Assembly (NCBI GenBank): GCA_017521985.1
Contig: JAFXAZ010000096.1
Span: forward strand, 1 to 44,610
Length of the DNA stretch: 44,610 nt
Direction of reading: 5' to 3'
Source of the DNA: Lachnospiraceae bacterium
Lineage (GTDB): Bacteria > Bacillota > Clostridia > Lachnospirales > Lachnospiraceae
The notes below the pieces were generated by a model. The model was given only the letters and a program-made list of their open reading frames with translations. It was not told the DNA's origin and did no database searches. The position numbers and the translations under genes were made by a program. Below, piece after piece: positions 33,262 through 42,719 of this stretch. How positions within the stretch are numbered: position 1 is the stretch's first letter; every line of letters begins with the position of its first letter.

Positions 33262-36200
33262 ATGAAAACAATGCGTGTGTTGGCAGCGTTACTGGTAATA
33301 GTAATATTTAGCATATCAGGAATAAATGTATACGCGGCTTCAAGCAATGTAGTGACAAAAGACGGGGTGAAAGTTCAGATGTCCACAAATAAGGATTCCT
33401 ATAAACAGGATGAAAGTGTAAATGTAACAATATCAGTGGAAAATCATACAGGTAGGGACGTTTTTATTTTTACAACGGTTGACATTCCAAGTGGTGTTAT
33501 AAACAGTGGACAAAGTACTTGGGACGCAGTTTTGTCTGATGGAGAGAGATGGTCAAATGTAGCAAGTATTGCAGCATCTACATCGAACAGGGCAATAGGA
33601 AATGTTGTTATGGGCGACAATATGAATATAGAGGTTTATATAATTTTGTCTGTCCTCGCAGTTTGTGGTGTTATTGTCATGTCTTTATATGGGAAAAACA
33701 GAACAAAAAGACTTTGTATTTGGCTTTGTATGGCAATGGTTGGTGGAATGTTATCAACAGCGACACTGGTAAAGGCAGAAGAGGAGTCTGGAGAAATCCC
33801 TCTAAGCTGTACTATTCTGATAGATGGAAAAGAAGAAAATGTAACGGCAACTGTAAGTCATGTTATATATAGTGATGCTGAAGATGAAGTTTCTGAGAAC
33901 ACAGAAGATAGTACATCAAGTGAGAGTACAGAATCAAGTGAGAGTACAGAATCAAGTGAGAGTACAGAATCAAGTGAGAGTACAGAATTAAGTGAGAGTA
34001 CAGAATCAAGTGAGAGCACAGAATCAAGTGAGAGCACAGAATCAACTGAAAATACAGAACCTGGTGACAATTCAGATTCAAATGATGATTCCGAAACGGA
34101 TACTTTAGTGCAGGAAATGTTATTTGAAACGGATTTTGAGAATGATACAATAGGGGAGGCACCAAGCAAAGGCGCAGATATTGACGAGTGGACTGGCATT
34201 TCGCAGAATGCAACCAAAAAACTCTTTGTAAAAGTTGAAGAAGATGATGGAAATAATATTCTTCACATATATGCAGAGGAAGGTGGCCAAAAAGGAGGCC
34301 CTAGAGTTTCAAGGGATATTAGTATAAAAGATAGAGATGATATTGTGGTTGAATTTAAGGTGAAAACTGATAATACAACGGCATCTCTTAAACACTATAT
34401 ATCCAGTGAGACAAATTTATGGATTGGCCAATCAGAGGGAACTTGGACAGATGTTAAGTTAGAAATGGATCTAGAGAATCAGACATATGTTACATATATT
34501 AATGGGGTTCAGAGTGGTGAAGAGAATAATCTTAACATCCCTGAGGGAACACAATCCTTACAATTTAGGTTTTCGGGTGGCACACTGCAACCAGGAACCG
34601 GAATTTATTTAGATGATATTAAAATCAGTTCCTCAACAGTTGTAGCGGAAGAACAGATTCTGACACCGAATAATACGGTAAACTGGAGTAATGTAAAGCC
34701 AACAAATGACTTATCAGAAAACAGTTTTGTAAATAATCTGGTATCTCATCCAAGAATTTTCATACCAAAGGATAATGCGGAGCAAACTGGATGGACCCAA
34801 ATTATAGATAAGATAGAGAACAATGAATTGGCAGAAGAGTGGTATCAGAACTTAAAAGATACAGCAGATTCTGCTTTGATAGCTGGCACACCGGAGCGCG
34901 TGGTAAATTCCAGAGGCAATGTTCTCGAGTCTGCAAGAGCAGGGCGTGATAATCTTCAAGCACTTGCTTTTGTTTACAATGTAGAGAAACAAAAAGGTAC
35001 TGCCGATGCAGGTAAGTATTTGACGGAAGCTTATGAGCAAATGATAGAAATGGGTGAATGGGAAGATTGGAGTGGTTTCCCATCTTATCTGGTTGCGGCA
35101 GAGTTGACGTTTGGTTATGCTTGTGCATATGACTGGCTATACGATGAATTGAGTGAAACACAGCGTACAGAGATTTTTGAAATCGTAAGAGATCAGTCTC
35201 TTACTGCACTTGTGTACAATTATGAAGGCGTGAAAACCGGAAGTACAACTTTTACTACTGGTACAAATAACTGGAATCCTTTGTGTAATGGCAGTGCTAT
35301 TAGTGCAGCATTCGCTTTTGCGGATGTACAGCCGGAAATTGCAGAATACATTCTGGAACGTGCACCGAAATTTATCGTAAATAGTTTGGAACCTTATGCT
35401 CCAGATGGAGCGTATCCGGAAGGCGTAAGCTATTGGGATTTAGGAACAAGTTACCTGATATTTGCAACGGATATGTTAGAGAATGGCTTCGAGGAAGGCT
35501 TTGAACTTCCGGCGGAATATATTTACTACAATGCGCCGGGCATAGCACAAACTTGCGATTTCCCAATTTACTTTACCGGACCTACCGGAAGATTTAACTA
35601 TGGTGACTGTAGCAGCGGAATGAGTAGTGGTGTAGCATTCTACTGGATGGCAAATAAGTTTGATAAGCCGCAGTATGCGTGGTATGAAGATAAAGTACAG
35701 AACGATACAAATAATTATCTGACCGGATATGATGCTATAACGGCTCTTTGTTTCTATGACCCTCAAGATACAGAAATCGAGGAATTTGTGCTTGACAAGT
35801 TTTATAACCAAGATGCAGACAAAGGTAGTTTTAATGGTACATCTATGCGTTCTGCATGGGAAGATGATGCCCTGTTTGCGGCAATGCAAGGAGGGAATAA
35901 TAATGAAAATCATCAGCATTTATCTCTGGGTACATATGTAATTGATTATCACGGAGAGCGATTTGTAAAACAATTGGGTAAATATGATTATTCAATCAGT
36001 GGAGGTAAGAACAGTATTTACTATAAACGAGCAGAAGCTTCCAATACGTTGGTAATCAATCCTTCCGTAACAGAAGATCAGGAATTAAAAGGCTATGCAA
36101 ATTTGATTGCGAGTGGTTCTAGTGATAATACCGCCTTTGGGATACTGGATATGAGCAATGCATATACTGCGGGAGATGCAACCATTCTTAGTGCGAAACG

Positions 36201-39200
36201 TGGTTTGATGTTGACGGATAATCGTAATCGAGTGGTAGTGCAGGATGAAGTAAAACTGGATAAAGCAGCAGAATTCTACTGGTATGCTAACACGGATGCT
36301 AGTACAAGGATTGCCAAGGATGGAAAGAGTGCTATTTTAACCTTAAACGGTGAGCGAATGTTGGTCCGTATTATTGAAGGTCCGGATTGTGCGGAATTTG
36401 AAATGGTAGATGCAAAGTCTACGATTGAAGGTGTAAATAATACAATTTGTGGTGATAAGAAGTTAGCTATTCATGTGACAGGTGTAGATGAATTGAATCT
36501 GGCGGTAGAATATGTGGGACTGGAAGAAGGCGAAGGTATTCCTAAGGCAGGAGCGTATTTATCACTGGCAGATTGGACAGCAAATGATGTGGACAGTGAA
36601 ATCAGTGCGGGCTTAGAAATCACACTGAAAGTAGATGGAGAGGTTTTAGGCTTCTTTGAAATTGATCGTGAGCAGTATGCTTTAGATTATGCATCCAGCG
36701 TGACAATACCTTCAATAGTTACAGTTGAGGCAACGGGTGCAGATAGTACTTCAGTTAGCCAGGCTGTAAGTATTGGAACATATGGTGAGACTGTAGCTGA
36801 TGACACAGCAGTAGTAACTGTTATCGTTGGTAATAAGACTTATAAATACTATATTAAAATGCAGTATGATCCATTTGAAGGTGTTTTAAGTAAAACAGAT
36901 CCAGGTGCATTGAATGAATTAAAAGCAACACTAGATACTTTAGCACTTCCGGCAGAAAAAACTTATATAGAAGTTAAAGCAGTTACCGCTTCCAGTTTTG
37001 CAACGACTAGTGGTGGTCTGTATCCTGAAAACGGTATTGTAGATGGTGTGATTAGTTCTGATACAAATCATCGTTGGGGGGCTCAGGGAACTGATGGCAG
37101 TTGCTGGATACAAGCAGATTTTGGTGAAACCAAAACCTTGCAGTCTATGGCATTTGCTGGTGATAAACAGGACGTTAGACAGTACGCGTTTGATGTATTA
37201 GTGTCTACAGATGGTAATGAATGGCAAAGGATTCATACCGGTGGATCATATACTACAGATGATTATATGGCGGTTATAGATTTTAGTGAAATAGAAGAAA
37301 CAGTTTCTGCTCGATATGTGAAATTGGTAGGCTATGGTAATAGTGTAAATGCATGGAACAGCTATACTGAGGTTCGATTCTATGAAAGTGAAGAACAGCA
37401 GATAGATGATATAGCATATTGGGACATCTATTTTAATGCAGATGATTTTACTGGTAAAGCAGGAAGTACAGCAAATATTATTTTACATGGTTTAGACTCC
37501 TTTAACAAAGAATTTGTATTAAAGCAAGATGCAACCATTATATATACAATAGCAGATGAAACTATTGCAACAGTAATTTCAGGTGGCGAACTGGTATTCT
37601 TAAAGAACGGAACTACTACCATGACTATTACGGCTAAACAGGATGGATTTAGTGCATCTACTACTGTAAACATTATTTGTGAAGGTAGTGTAGAAACACA
37701 AAAATATACGATTAGCTTTGTTGACCACGCAGGCAACCCATTAACTGGAGAAGCTTATAACCTTGAACTTACAAAAGGAGCTGTTATTACTGTTCCAGTT
37801 GGTCCGCAGAGAGCATCAGATTCACATGACTATACGTTTAGTGGATGGAGACTTCAAGAAACAGAAGACGTTTTCTTAACAGAAGGCGATATAGTATCAG
37901 GTCATGCAACTTATGTTGCAACATACGAGGCTACACAGCATATACCGGTAATTACGTATATGTTAGAGGATGGGACTGTATTAAAATGTGTAAAGAGTGC
38001 TGAAAACGGCGAAGTTACATTGCCGACGGATATTGAGGTAATTGATACAGAGAATAAGAAGTATTATCAGTATAATTTTACAAAGTGGAGTGTTGGTGAA
38101 AATATTGTAAATGCTGGAACATTGGTTACTGTAACAGCAGATACAATATATGTGGCTAAGAACAATGATTACAATGTCATAGAAAGTGAATTATTGTTCT
38201 ATACAGACGGTAGTGGTACCATAGGAGAAAATCCATCGAAGAATCCTACAAATCCTGGTATAACAGACTTTACAGGAATTACAGAGGCAACGGGATCAGC
38301 AGGTGATAAGTTCAAACAATTACTTGTGAGAATTGCAACAGATACAGATGATGCTACAAATCAAGTGATTCGCTTATATGGTGCAGATACACATACAAAT
38401 GGTGCCAGTGCACCACGTGCGACACGAGCAATTGATATAAGTTCAGCATCAAACGTGATTATTGAAGCCAAGGTAAAGACCTCAACAGACGGAAAAGCAT
38501 ATCTTAGTGTATACGGTGGCACAAGTAAGAAGAATGATATTGTGTGGCAGGAAAAAGGAATAAACAACTGGACAGAGATTAAGCTTAAACTGGAGAAGAA
38601 AGCAGATGGCTGGTATGCAACAGCATATAAAAATGGAGTTGCAGTAACTAATTATACAGATGTATTAACTAACCTTAAAGAAAATGATTTGTCCAGTACA
38701 CAGATTCGTTTTAATGGTACAGTTGATAATGGGGATAGTGTTTATTACGATGAGATCAAAGTTTATACTTTGCAGGAAATTGCAGATGAACTAGAAAACA
38801 AAGTTACTGTTAATTTTGTAGATGCTGAGGGAATATCAATTCAAGGTTATCCACAGTTGGTAGAAGTAAATACAAAAATTTACATGCCATCAGGCGTAGA
38901 AAAGCCAGCGGATGATAATTATACATATGACTTCGCAGGTTGGAAGGTGTATACAGATGGAGTAGAAAGTGGAGAAACTATTGTGTCAGGAACTGAAATA
39001 ACTGTTATTGAGGACGTTGTTTATAAGGCTATTTATACTTCTACTGCAAAAACACCGGAGATAATGTATTACAGCATATCATTTAATGACTATGATGGTA
39101 CGTTGATTGATTGTATTGAATGTTTGGAAAACGATGTGATTACGGGAGTTCCACAATCTCCTACGCGAAATGAAAGCATAAATACTACAGAAAAAACTAT

Positions 39201-39915
39201 TACTAGATATACATTTGCAGGTTGGAAGAATGGAGAAGAGGAATTTGTTTCTGGTACCACAACTGCCACAGCAAATGTAACATATACAGCCACATATGCG
39301 GAAGAAATAGGAACTTTATTATTCTATACAAACGGTAACGGTACGATAGGAGAAAAACCAGCATATGTTCCTACAAATCCTGGTATAACAGACTTTACAG
39401 GAATTACAGAGTCAACGGGAACTAATGGTACGAAGATCAAACAATTACTTGTAAGAATAGCTACAGATACAGATGATGCCACAAATCAAGTGATTCGCTT
39501 ATATGGTGCAGATACACATACAAATGGCGCCAGTGCGCCACGTGCAGCACGAGCACTTGATTTAAGTGCAGTATCAAACGTGATTATTGAAGCTAAAGTA
39601 AAGACCTCAACAGAAGGGAAAGCATATCTTAGTGTATATGGTGGAACAAGTAAAAAGAATGATATTGTGTGGCAAGAGAAAGGAATAAATAACTGGACAG
39701 AGATTAAGCTTGAATTGGAAAAGAAAGCAGATGGCTGGTATGCAACAACATATAAGAATGGAGTTGCAGTAACTGATTATACAGATGTATTAATAACTAA
39801 CCTTAAAGAAAATGATTTGTCTAGTACACAGATTCGTTTTAATGGTACAGTTGATAATGGGGATAGTGTTTATTACGATGAGATCAAAATATACACGCCT
39901 AATATCGTAAACTAA
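33262..39915 (+). CDS. Giant secreted heparinase II/III-type polysaccharide lyase with CBM-like and repeat domains
   Basis: 2217 residues. Signal peptide 1-25, beta-sandwich domain 30-115, then two hydrophobic segments (about 124-142 and 148-168) with a signal-like end LVKAEE. A Ser/Thr/Glu linker of hexad repeats covers about 219-266. A first CBM-like domain spans 286-455. The heparinase II/III-like catalytic part is about 492-1073, with NNWNPLCNG, PDGAYPEGVSYWDLG, NHQHLSLGTYVIDYHGERFV and SNTLVINP. A discoidin-like (F5/8 C, CBM32) domain is at 1237-1378, a BIG2-like domain at 1381-1476, InlB-type repeats at 1480-1632 and 1847-2013, and two more CBM-like copies at 1640-1838 and 2015-2217. 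It probably acts at the cell surface on a uronic-acid glycan; the PL family number is uncertain. Confidence 0.85.
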   Translation: MKTMRVLAALLVIVIFSISGINVYAASSNVVTKDGVKVQMSTNKDSYKQDESVNVTISVENHTGRDVFIFTTVDIPSGVINSGQSTWDAVLSDGERWSNVASIAASTSNRAIGNVVMGDNMNIEVYIILSVLAVCGVIVMSLYGKNRTKRLCIWLCMAMVGGMLSTATLVKAEEESGEIPLSCTILIDGKEENVTATVSHVIYSDAEDEVSENTEDSTSSESTESSESTESSESTESSESTELSESTESSESTESSESTESTENTEPGDNSDSNDDSETDTLVQEMLFETDFENDTIGEAPSKGADIDEWTGISQNATKKLFVKVEEDDGNNILHIYAEEGGQKGGPRVSRDISIKDRDDIVVEFKVKTDNTTASLKHYISSETNLWIGQSEGTWTDVKLEMDLENQTYVTYINGVQSGEENNLNIPEGTQSLQFRFSGGTLQPGTGIYLDDIKISSSTVVAEEQILTPNNTVNWSNVKPTNDLSENSFVNNLVSHPRIFIPKDNAEQTGWTQIIDKIENNELAEEWYQNLKDTADSALIAGTPERVVNSRGNVLESARAGRDNLQALAFVYNVEKQKGTADAGKYLTEAYEQMIEMGEWEDWSGFPSYLVAAELTFGYACAYDWLYDELSETQRTEIFEIVRDQSLTALVYNYEGVKTGSTTFTTGTNNWNPLCNGSAISAAFAFADVQPEIAEYILERAPKFIVNSLEPYAPDGAYPEGVSYWDLGTSYLIFATDMLENGFEEGFELPAEYIYYNAPGIAQTCDFPIYFTGPTGRFNYGDCSSGMSSGVAFYWMANKFDKPQYAWYEDKVQNDTNNYLTGYDAITALCFYDPQDTEIEEFVLDKFYNQDADKGSFNGTSMRSAWEDDALFAAMQGGNNNENHQHLSLGTYVIDYHGERFVKQLGKYDYSISGGKNSIYYKRAEASNTLVINPSVTEDQELKGYANLIASGSSDNTAFGILDMSNAYTAGDATILSAKRGLMLTDNRNRVVVQDEVKLDKAAEFYWYANTDASTRIAKDGKSAILTLNGERMLVRIIEGPDCAEFEMVDAKSTIEGVNNTICGDKKLAIHVTGVDELNLAVEYVGLEEGEGIPKAGAYLSLADWTANDVDSEISAGLEITLKVDGEVLGFFEIDREQYALDYASSVTIPSIVTVEATGADSTSVSQAVSIGTYGETVADDTAVVTVIVGNKTYKYYIKMQYDPFEGVLSKTDPGALNELKATLDTLALPAEKTYIEVKAVTASSFATTSGGLYPENGIVDGVISSDTNHRWGAQGTDGSCWIQADFGETKTLQSMAFAGDKQDVRQYAFDVLVSTDGNEWQRIHTGGSYTTDDYMAVIDFSEIEETVSARYVKLVGYGNSVNAWNSYTEVRFYESEEQQIDDIAYWDIYFNADDFTGKAGSTANIILHGLDSFNKEFVLKQDATIIYTIADETIATVISGGELVFLKNGTTTMTITAKQDGFSASTTVNIICEGSVETQKYTISFVDHAGNPLTGEAYNLELTKGAVITVPVGPQRASDSHDYTFSGWRLQETEDVFLTEGDIVSGHATYVATYEATQHIPVITYMLEDGTVLKCVKSAENGEVTLPTDIEVIDTENKKYYQYNFTKWSVGENIVNAGTLVTVTADTIYVAKNNDYNVIESELLFYTDGSGTIGENPSKNPTNPGITDFTGITEATGSAGDKFKQLLVRIATDTDDATNQVIRLYGADTHTNGASAPRATRAIDISSASNVIIEAKVKTSTDGKAYLSVYGGTSKKNDIVWQEKGINNWTEIKLKLEKKADGWYATAYKNGVAVTNYTDVLTNLKENDLSSTQIRFNGTVDNGDSVYYDEIKVYTLQEIADELENKVTVNFVDAEGISIQGYPQLVEVNTKIYMPSGVEKPADDNYTYDFAGWKVYTDGVESGETIVSGTEITVIEDVVYKAIYTSTAKTPEIMYYSISFNDYDGTLIDCIECLENDVITGVPQSPTRNESINTTEKTITRYTFAGWKNGEEEFVSGTTTATANVTYTATYAEEIGTLLFYTNGNGTIGEKPAYVPTNPGITDFTGITESTGTNGTKIKQLLVRIATDTDDATNQVIRLYGADTHTNGASAPRAARALDLSAVSNVIIEAKVKTSTEGKAYLSVYGGTSKKNDIVWQEKGINNWTEIKLELEKKADGWYATTYKNGVAVTDYTDVLITNLKENDLSSTQIRFNGTVDNGDSVYYDEIKIYTPNIVN
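33916..34059 (+). repeat. 18-bp tandem repeat coding for SSESTE, 8 copies
   Basis: Eight head-to-tail units of TCAAGTGAGAGTACAGAA or close variants (copies 5-8 differ by one to a few bases). They stay in frame and encode a flexible Ser/Thr/Glu linker in the giant lyase. Such arrays can change copy number by slippage. Confidence 0.95.
38245..38760 (+). repeat. Duplicated CBM-like module, first copy
   Basis: This ~515-base segment is nearly identical in DNA to 39370-39888, for example in the block CTTATATGGTGCAGATACAC. The later copy has a three-base insertion near its end (LITNL versus LTNL). The low divergence implies a recent duplication or ongoing gene conversion inside the lyase gene. Confidence 0.9.
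39370..39888 (+). repeat. Duplicated CBM-like module, second copy
   Basis: Second copy of the module at 38245-38760, located at the C-terminus of the lyase. The older related domain at about 34120-34630 is much more diverged. Confidence 0.9.
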
Positions 39916-39930
39916 TATACCTATATAAGA

Positions 39931-39963
39931 AAAACGGCACTGAACTAGCTCGGTGCCGTTTTT
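39931..39963 (+). terminator. Rho-independent terminator after the lyase gene
   Basis: AAAACGGCAC (39931-39940) pairs with GTGCCGTTTT (39953-39962), with a twelve-base loop and a run of T. It separates the lyase from the GH37-like gene, which has its own strong ribosome site. Confidence 0.85.
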
Positions 39964-39993
39964 AAATCAATTATGTTATAGGAGGGAAAAATT

Positions 39994-41214
39994 GTGTCAA
40001 AGAAATTGATAGAATATATTAAAAATAACTGGGAAGCTACGTTACGATATCATCCTGAAGATGAAGATACTCTGATTGGGCTTCCAAAACCGTATACGGT
40101 GCCAAGCATCAGGAATAAGTTTCAGGAATTATATTATTGGGATACATACTTTACTAATGTAGGATTAATTTTATCAGGAAGGGTAGAATATGCGAAAAAT
40201 AATATAGAAAACATCGCATATTTGATTGAACGATATGGCTATATGCTGAATGGAAACCGTACTTATTATTTAAATAGATCACAGCCTCCATTTTTTTCAC
40301 ATATGGTTAAGGATGTATATGAGGTAATACTTGATAAAGGTTGGCTTAATCATATGTATCGGATTGCTGTCAAAGAATATGAATTTTGGCAAACGTTAAG
40401 ACAGACAAACTGTGGATTGAATCGCTATTATGGATTTATGGAGAAATCCGATGTTGAGACCTTAGTTGCCCATGTGGAAAGAAGATTAAAAATTACTTGT
40501 TCTGAAGAGAAGGAGGAGCGAGTAAAAATGGCAGAAGCCGGTGTTACCTTCTTTGAAAGTGGTTGGGATTGCAACAGTCGTTTTGGAATGCGCCCTCAAG
40601 AGTATGCATGGATTGATTTAAATTGCTTACTTTACGGTATGGAAAAGAATTTGTCATTTTTTGCATCTGAGTTAGGAATAAAAAATGATTGGGAAGATAA
40701 GGCTGAACATCGTAAGGCTTTATTGAATGAATTATGCTGGAATGAAAAGATGGGTATGTTTGCAGATTATGACTATATCAACAAAACAATGACAGATTTT
40801 GTTTCTGATGCTTCCTTTTATGCAATGTTTGTGAAATTATGTACACCCGAACAAGCAGCATCAACAGTAAAGTTGTTAGAAAAAGTCGAGTGCGAATATG
40901 GTATTGCTGCTTGTGAGAAAAGGGATGACCTTATGCAGTTACAGTGGGATTATCCAATTGGATGGGCGTGCTTACACTTTATCATTATTCAAGGTCTTCG
41001 TAATTATGGTTATTATAAAGAAGCAGAAAGAATTGCAAGAAAATATTGTACTTTGGTGGAAAACAATTACGAAAAGACGGGAAATGTTTGGGAAAAATAT
41101 AATGTAGTAACAGGTGAGGTGGCTAGTACCAAGGAAGGTGGATTGGCTGCAATGATGATGGGCTGGAGTGCTGGAATTTATTTATATGCAAAGGAGAACT
41201 GTGGGAAGGAGTAG
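39994..41214 (+). CDS. GH37 trehalase-family (alpha/alpha)6-barrel enzyme
   Basis: 406 residues from a GTG start at 39994 after AGGAGGG. GH37 landmarks are all present: FQELYYWDTYF (43-53), LNRSQPPF (93-100), ESGWDCNSRFG with likely acid Asp192, and the second signature QWDYPIGWA (317-325). Toward the C-terminus, STKEGG and MGWSAG resemble the GGGGEY...FGW motif that holds the base, but the spacing is one residue longer. It is shorter than E. coli TreA (about 550) and has no signal peptide. The family is secure but trehalose is not the obvious substrate in this uronic-acid locus, so a different alpha-linked target is possible. Confidence 0.8.
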   Translation: MSKKLIEYIKNNWEATLRYHPEDEDTLIGLPKPYTVPSIRNKFQELYYWDTYFTNVGLILSGRVEYAKNNIENIAYLIERYGYMLNGNRTYYLNRSQPPFFSHMVKDVYEVILDKGWLNHMYRIAVKEYEFWQTLRQTNCGLNRYYGFMEKSDVETLVAHVERRLKITCSEEKEERVKMAEAGVTFFESGWDCNSRFGMRPQEYAWIDLNCLLYGMEKNLSFFASELGIKNDWEDKAEHRKALLNELCWNEKMGMFADYDYINKTMTDFVSDASFYAMFVKLCTPEQAASTVKLLEKVECEYGIAACEKRDDLMQLQWDYPIGWACLHFIIIQGLRNYGYYKEAERIARKYCTLVENNYEKTGNVWEKYNVVTGEVASTKEGGLAAMMMGWSAGIYLYAKENCGKE

Positions 41215-41220
41215 ATTTTA

Positions 41221-42714
41221 ATGTTTCAAAGTGTAACCCCAGAAAGTGTCGGGATTTCTTCTGAAAATGTATTTAAGTTTATAAAGACACTTGATGATTA
41301 TAATTTTTGTACACATTCATTTATTATGGCAAAGGGGAATAAGATTTTTGCTGAAGGATACTATGCACCTTTTACAAAAGAATTTAAGCACAGAATGTAT
41401 TCTATCTCTAAAAGCTTTGTTTCAATTGCAGTTGGCCTCGCGGTGGAAGATGGTTTGCTTAGGTTAGATGACAAGATGGTAAAGTTCTTTCCTGAGTATA
41501 TGAATAATCATACAAATGAATTGTTAAATAGCATGACCATCAGAGAGATGCTTACTATGGAGACCTGTAAAGGCAAGGATACTTGGTGGTTTGAATCCGG
41601 AACAGAAGACCGTAGTGAAGTGTATTTTCGAGAAGCGGCAGATCGTGTTTCTGGAACTATATGGACTTACGATAGTCCTGCATCTTTTGCTTTAAACGTT
41701 ATTGTCGAAAAACTGACAGGTAAACCATTTTTGGAATATTTGAAAGAACGTTTTTTAATTGAGGGCGGATTTTCTTCAGACGCATACTGCTTACAATGTC
41801 CAGGGGGCTATTCTTTTGGAGATTCTGGTGTTATGTGTACTCCAAGAGATTTATTGGTTTTTGCACGCTTTGTAATGGATGGTGGAGTAATAAATGGTGT
41901 GCGTTATATGAAAGAAGAATATCTGATACAAGCCACTAAAAGACAAGTTTCAAATGGGCATGATGGTGCAGTTGCATATAATTCATATGGATATGGATAT
42001 CAGATTTGGAAAGCACCAAATGATGGTTTTGCTTTTATAGGTATGGGCGACCAATTTGCAATTTGTGATAAAGAGAAAGATATTATCTTTATAATCAATT
42101 CTGATAATCAAGGGCACTCACCTGCGACACGAGCTATTTTGTATCATTTGCTTTATGATTTGATAATAAATAGTGCAAGCAAACCATTAAAAGAAAATGA
42201 TGCTGCATATGATAAACTCCAGAAATACATTGCTAATCTTAAACTATTTAGCTTGAAAGAGAGTGTTTATAGTTCTTGCGCCGAGGAAATTAATGGAAGT
42301 ACATACAAGCTTGATGATAATAGGATGGGAATAGAATATATACATTTTGATTTGAATGGTACAGAGGGTGTATTGACATACAAAAATGCACAGGGTGTAA
42401 AGAAGCTGCCGTTTGGTTTTGGATATAATGTATTGAGTAAATTTCCTCAAGAAGGTTATTCTGACTTAATTGCAACAGTTCCGGAAACAGGAAATATGTA
42501 TGATTGTGCTGTATCTGCCGATTGGCCGGAAGAAAGAAAGCTTCGTATAAAGGTGCAGATTATTGATAAATATTTCGGCAATATGAGTATGGAATTCGGT
42601 TTTAAAGATGATAAGGTAGGTATATTTATGACCAAAAATGCTGAAGCCTTTTTAGAGGAATACCATGGATATGCTAATGGAAGAAAGAGTGAGGATTATT
42701 TTTCAAAAATGTAG
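41221..42714 (+). CDS. Serine hydrolase of the beta-lactamase / penicillin-binding fold
   Basis: 497 residues. The SxxK catalytic motif is Ser61-Ile-Ser-Lys64 in MYSISKSFVSIA, followed by a YDS motif (TIWTYDSPASFALN) that takes the Tyr role of class C beta-lactamases. The N-terminal about 320 residues match the Beta-lactamase family (PF00144); the last 170 form an extra beta-rich domain. No signal peptide, so it works in the cytoplasm and is not a drug-resistance enzyme. Genes of this type in carbohydrate loci often encode esterases or peptidases. Removing an ester or amide group from glycan fragments would fit, but this is inference. Confidence 0.78.
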   Translation: MFQSVTPESVGISSENVFKFIKTLDDYNFCTHSFIMAKGNKIFAEGYYAPFTKEFKHRMYSISKSFVSIAVGLAVEDGLLRLDDKMVKFFPEYMNNHTNELLNSMTIREMLTMETCKGKDTWWFESGTEDRSEVYFREAADRVSGTIWTYDSPASFALNVIVEKLTGKPFLEYLKERFLIEGGFSSDAYCLQCPGGYSFGDSGVMCTPRDLLVFARFVMDGGVINGVRYMKEEYLIQATKRQVSNGHDGAVAYNSYGYGYQIWKAPNDGFAFIGMGDQFAICDKEKDIIFIINSDNQGHSPATRAILYHLLYDLIINSASKPLKENDAAYDKLQKYIANLKLFSLKESVYSSCAEEINGSTYKLDDNRMGIEYIHFDLNGTEGVLTYKNAQGVKKLPFGFGYNVLSKFPQEGYSDLIATVPETGNMYDCAVSADWPEERKLRIKVQIIDKYFGNMSMEFGFKDDKVGIFMTKNAEAFLEEYHGYANGRKSEDYFSKM

Positions 42715-42719
42715 AAAGA

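Noticed and set aside
33916-34059. Possible CRISPR array
   Set aside because: The 18-bp units are head to tail with no spacers and encode a Ser/Thr/Glu linker in frame.
33858-34217. Two long minus-strand frames of about 117-119 residues
   Set aside because: They are mirror frames of the 18-bp tandem repeat in the lyase gene. The open length is a product of the repeat.
41221-42714. Beta-lactamase antibiotic resistance gene
   Set aside because: It has the fold and the SxxK motif but no export signal, an extra domain and a glycosidase operon context. An esterase or peptidase role is more likely.
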